Source: Ruminococcus sp. (GTDB taxonomy: Bacteria; Bacillota; Clostridia; Oscillospirales; Ruminococcaceae). From it: a DNA stretch of 64,000 bases. Made by a program: the position numbers and the translations under genes. Shown here in pieces: positions 59,924 to 64,000 of this stretch. The DNA is taken from the NCBI RefSeq assembly GCF_019423705.1, contig NZ_JAHZAX010000004.1, positions 62,001 through 126,000 of the forward strand. Reading direction: 5' to 3'. Under the pieces are notes generated by a model. That model was not told the DNA's origin. It made no database searches and worked only from the letters and a program-made list of their open reading frames with translations. Positions within the stretch are counted from its first letter, which is position 1. The number at the start of each line of letters is the position of its first letter.

Positions 59924-59952
59924 AAAAAAGGACGACCCGAAAGTCGTCCTTT
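59924..59952 (-). terminator. Terminator of gdhA
   Basis: Stem AAAGGACGAC / GTCGTCCTTT with loop TTTCGG on the minus strand, then TTTT. Confidence 0.88.
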
Positions 59953-59994
59953 GAAATTTTATAGCAATTCAGCAATTTGTCCTACTAATAAAGA

Positions 59995-61448
<1,454 letters not shown>

Positions 61449-61689
61449 GTGCTAAATCGAAAAATTTCATAATTTTATTGAAATTGTATAAAAATCATAG
61501 TCTTTTTTTGAAATGTGAAGCAAAATGGCGCTCAAACATTCATAAAACGAACCATATCGCTATGAATTGAGAGATTTTTTAGTGCAATTTGCTGAGTGTA
61601 TGCAGTCGGGCGAAATACGCTTGATTGCATACGGCGGACAATATAGCGCACGAATGAACGCTCCAACGACTGTGAAAATGAAAGTGCGG

Positions 61690-61718
61690 TTGACTAATCC
61701 TGCAAAAAGGTGTACAAT
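61690..61718 (+). promoter_or_regulatory. Sigma-A promoter of nth
   Basis: TTGACT, 17-base spacer, TACAAT. Confidence 0.78.
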
Positions 61719-61785
61719 GTTTACAACATAGAAAATATCACGGAATGTGTTTCGATAATACCTATATAGAAAGGAGCAGCGAAAA

Positions 61786-62412
61786 ATGACCAAAAAAGAA
61801 CGTGCAGAGCTTATAATAGAGCGCCTTGAGCAGGTCTATCCCGAGGGCATATGCTCCCTTGATTACAAAGCCCCCCACGAGCTTATGATAGCAGGCAGGC
61901 TTTCAGCCCAATGCACCGACGCAAGAGTCAATATCGTAACAAAAGACCTTTTTGCGAAATATAAGTCTATCGAGGACTTTGCAAATGCCGATGTCGCTGA
62001 TATCGAGGAGATAATAAAGCCCTGCGGACTTTACAAGACGAAGGCTCGCTCTATCGTAACGATGTGCAGGCAGATAATGGAGAATTTCGGCGGCGAGATA
62101 CCTGACACTATCGAAGAGCTAACCACTCTCGCAGGCATAGGCAGAAAAACCGCCAACCTTGTTATGGGCGACGTTTTTCATAAGCCTGCGGTGGTGACGG
62201 ATACCCATTGTATAAGGATATGCGGCAGGCTCGGTCTCACAAGCAATAAAGAGCCTGCAAAGGTGGAAGCCGACCTGCGAAAGATATTGCCCCCAGAAAA
62301 GTCCTCAGACTTCTGCCATAGGCTCGTGCTGTTCGGTCGTGAATACTGCAAGGCAAGAGGCGAGCGCTGCGGTGAATGTCCGCTGCTGGATTTATGCGGA
62401 ATAAGAAAATAG
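61786..62412 (+). CDS. nth: Endonuclease III
   Basis: DNA glycosylase/AP lyase that removes oxidised pyrimidines. 208 residues. Helix-hairpin-helix LAGIGRKTANLVMGD with the catalytic Lys, VVTDTHCIRICGRLG with the catalytic Asp, and a C-terminal 4Fe-4S motif C-x6-C-x2-C-x5-C. AAAGGAG lies before the ATG. Single gene. Confidence 0.96.
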   Translation: MTKKERAELIIERLEQVYPEGICSLDYKAPHELMIAGRLSAQCTDARVNIVTKDLFAKYKSIEDFANADVADIEEIIKPCGLYKTKARSIVTMCRQIMENFGGEIPDTIEELTTLAGIGRKTANLVMGDVFHKPAVVTDTHCIRICGRLGLTSNKEPAKVEADLRKILPPEKSSDFCHRLVLFGREYCKARGERCGECPLLDLCGIRK

Positions 62413-62496
62413 CCCTCTGCAAAATGTGCAGTTTATCGCACAGCGTTTTCGGGTAATTTTCAGTCTGCCAACGTACAAAGAACGATAAATGCAAGG

Positions 62497-62525
62497 TTGC
62501 ATTTTCGGCTGCAAAGTAGTATAAT
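62497..62525 (+). promoter_or_regulatory. Promoter of the gene at 62600
   Basis: TTGCAT, 17-base spacer, TATAAT. Confidence 0.75.
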
Positions 62526-62599
62526 GTACATATCAATATATTAATATATCAATATAGTGCGTGCCGCATTGACGGCTCACGCAGGAGGAGACGAGTAAC

Positions 62600-63127
62600 T
62601 TGATAAAAGCTTGGGAGCATTTCAAGACCGTGACAAGACATCGCCACGGGGTAATAAAAAACTGCTTTAGGGCAGGCATACCCTGGCAAGGGCTGCGCCA
62701 CGACCTGTCGAAATATTCCCCCGAGGAATTTATAAACGGCTGTAAATATTATCAAGGCACACGCTCCCCACACGAAGGCGAAAGGGAAGCCTACGGCTTT
62801 TCCTACGGCTGGATGCACCACAAGGGCAGGAACAAGCACCATTTTGAGTATTGGACAGATTACAACACCAAAACAAAGCTTATGGAGCCTGTGAAAATGC
62901 CGCTGAAATATGTAAAAGAAATGTTCTGCGACAGGGTTGCGGCGAGCAAGATATATATGAAGGACAGCTATGACGACGGCGCACCGCTGGCGTATTTTCT
63001 CAAGGCAAAGAAAACAAGAGTTATCCACCCCGAGACTTCAGAGCTTATCGAAAAGCTGCTGACAATGCTAAAAGACAAGGGCGAGGACTACACCTTTGCT
63101 TATATAAGACGGCTGAAAAAATATTAA
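62600..63127 (+). CDS. DUF5662-like protein (175 aa)
   Basis: Cytoplasmic protein with several conserved-looking His/Asp residues: HRHGVIKNC, LRHDLSKYSPEEF, WMHHKGRNKHHFEYW. The spread of histidines and the HDLSK motif recall metal-dependent HD-type folds. It looks like the family listed as DUF5662; activity unknown. The start is TTG at 62600, with GGAGGAG about 9 bases upstream. The small gene at 63153 follows after 25 bases. Confidence 0.78.
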   Translation: MIKAWEHFKTVTRHRHGVIKNCFRAGIPWQGLRHDLSKYSPEEFINGCKYYQGTRSPHEGEREAYGFSYGWMHHKGRNKHHFEYWTDYNTKTKLMEPVKMPLKYVKEMFCDRVAASKIYMKDSYDDGAPLAYFLKAKKTRVIHPETSELIEKLLTMLKDKGEDYTFAYIRRLKKY

Positions 63128-63152
63128 GAAATTTGATTGCGGAAGTGATAAA

Positions 63153-63371
63153 ATGAGCATTTTCAAAAAGAAGATATCGGGCAGCGTGCCGAAAGAGTGC
63201 GAGGGAATGGAAGTGCTCATTATGACGGGCAGCTGCACAGGTGAACAGACGATTGGCTTTTACGATCGCAGCAGGCACGAGCTTATGTATGCGGAATTTG
63301 TCCGCAGCAAAGATGATATCGCCGCATTTTATGAGCGATACGGACTGCCCCAGCCGAAATCTGAAAAGTGA
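63153..63371 (+). CDS. Uncharacterised small protein (72 aa)
   Basis: Not recognised. Basic start (MSIFKKKISGSVPKE), a beta-type middle (VLIMTGSCTGEQTIGFYD) and a helical end. GGAAG lies upstream of the ATG. It is probably cotranscribed with the gene at 62600 and ends at a good terminator, which supports a real gene. Confidence 0.65.
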   Translation: MSIFKKKISGSVPKECEGMEVLIMTGSCTGEQTIGFYDRSRHELMYAEFVRSKDDIAAFYERYGLPQPKSEK

Positions 63372-63379
63372 ATACAAGA

Positions 63380-63419
63380 AATATCGCAGAAGGTGAAAAT
63401 TATCCTCTGCGATATTTTT
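63380..63419 (+). terminator. Terminator after the gene at 63153
   Basis: Stem AATATCGCAGA / TCTGCGATATT with inner GG/CC, then TTTTT. The 63420-63679 stretch holds no gene I can support. Confidence 0.88.
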
Positions 63420-63679
63420 ATGCTCGAGGCGTATATTGTAACGCAAAAATGAATAATAAATGACGGCTCGTGTAATAATATACCAAGGTGCAAAAAGGCA
63501 AATGCCTAAAAACCGTGGGTTCATAAAATAATTGCAATTATGAAATAAGTTAAATGTGGCTAAATTATAAATTCTGTTTCTACGGTGTGAATAAGTACAA
63601 AATTGTGCCTTGAGTGCCTCAGTTTTTTTATGAAAAGCTACAAAGATTGCGTATAAGCCCGTAAAATGGGGGAAATAAA

Positions 63680-63708
63680 TTGACAAGCACAGGCAAATAA
63701 GTTATAAT
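63680..63708 (+). promoter_or_regulatory. Sigma-A promoter of the HU gene
   Basis: TTGACA, 17-base spacer, TATAAT; both consensus, fitting an abundant protein. Confidence 0.9.
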
Positions 63709-63805
63709 AACAGCATAAAAGGGCGGTTGTGCAAATGCGCAAAATGGCATTGTACAGCATATCAAACAATAAAAAATTTAAAATTATTATGGAGGTAGCA
63801 CGAAA

Positions 63806-64000
63806 ATGACAAAGAATGATCTTATCGCTGCGATCGCAGAAAAGGGCGGCTATACTAAAAAGGAGGCCGAGCAGGCACTTTCAGCAGTAACAGGCACTAT
63901 CACAGAGGCTTTGACAAAGGGAGAAAAGGTCTCGATAGTAGGTTTCGGTTCATTTGAGGTAAGAGACCGTGCTGCAAAGGATTCTATCAATCCTGCAACA
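63806..64000 (+). CDS. HU-family DNA-binding protein (3' partial)
   Basis: Nucleoid protein; the first 65 residues are in the window and the frame is open to the last base. MTKNDLIAAIAEKGGYTKKEAE matches the HU helical start (given here as residues 1-22 in part), and KVSIVGFGSFEVRDRAA is the signature before the DNA-binding arm. GGAGG lies about 10 bases upstream of the ATG. Full HU proteins are about 90 residues. Confidence 0.95.
   Translation, partial: MTKNDLIAAIAEKGGYTKKEAEQALSAVTGTITEALTKGEKVSIVGFGSFEVRDRAAKDSINPAT

Overview
The window looks like a chromosome segment of a strictly anaerobic, spore-forming clostridium of the Ruminococcus/Oscillospirales type. Evidence: Rnf complex genes, a complete spoIIAA-spoIIAB-sigF operon, a lipoprotein GH5 glucanase, a CIRCE heat-shock operator, a MATE gene behind what looks like a guanidine-IV riboswitch, near-consensus sigma-A promoters with mostly 17-bp spacers, and roughly mid-40s GC. 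I saw no rRNA, tRNA, prophage or CRISPR array. Species is not assigned.

Region by region. 1-3.3 kb: end of an rnf operon (rnfE-rnfA-[HgdB-like gene]-rnfB). 3.4-12.0 kb (minus strand): sulfate uptake and activation operon sbp-cysT-cysW-cysA-aprA-aprB-cysD-cysN. 12.3-19.0 kb (plus): C5-pathway tetrapyrrole genes up to siroheme (hemA, cysG-N/met8, hemC, cobA-hemD, hemB, hemL). 19.1-24.9 kb: sucrose locus (LacI-type scrR, PTS scrA, scrB, scrK). 25.1-29.2 kb (minus): operon metY-sulfite reductase-tusA-thioredoxin-sulfur carrier-E1 enzyme-JAMM protease, the gene set of protein-thiocarboxylate-dependent homocysteine/methionine synthesis. 29.6-31.4 kb: Rrf2 regulator and trxB. 31.6-48.5 kb: GH5 glucanase, CPBP protease, htpG, CobW GTPase, LysR, MATE, YgjP-type peptidase, FliB-like protein, a MITE-like element, an NrdD-like microprotein, low-complexity small proteins and membrane proteins. 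48.7-54.8 kb: YfhO + GT2 + membrane protein, then galE. 55.0-56.6 kb: spoIIA operon. 56.6-64 kb: XRE-type regulator with a coupled 39-codon ORF, an N/Q-rich zinc-ribbon membrane protein, D-2-hydroxyacid dehydrogenase, gdhA, nth, small hypotheticals and the start of an HU gene.

How it fits together. From 3.4 to 31.4 kb, apart from the sucrose locus, the genes form one sulfur island: sulfate import, ATP sulfurylase, a shortened AprAB APS reductase, siroheme synthesis for the sulfite reductase, then loading of sulfide on a small carrier protein and transfer to O-acetylhomoserine. I find one 17-bp motif (consensus TYRATAGGAWTNSTAKR) at three promoters: the sulfate operon, the metY operon and the rrf2 gene. 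This predicts that the Rrf2 protein is a CymR-like regulator of the island.

Sixteen copies or variants of a short palindromic intergenic repeat (tag TGTAGGGG followed by paired arms GGGCGAAC/GTTCGCCC or GGGCGACC/GGTCGCCC) are scattered through the window, several doubling as terminators.
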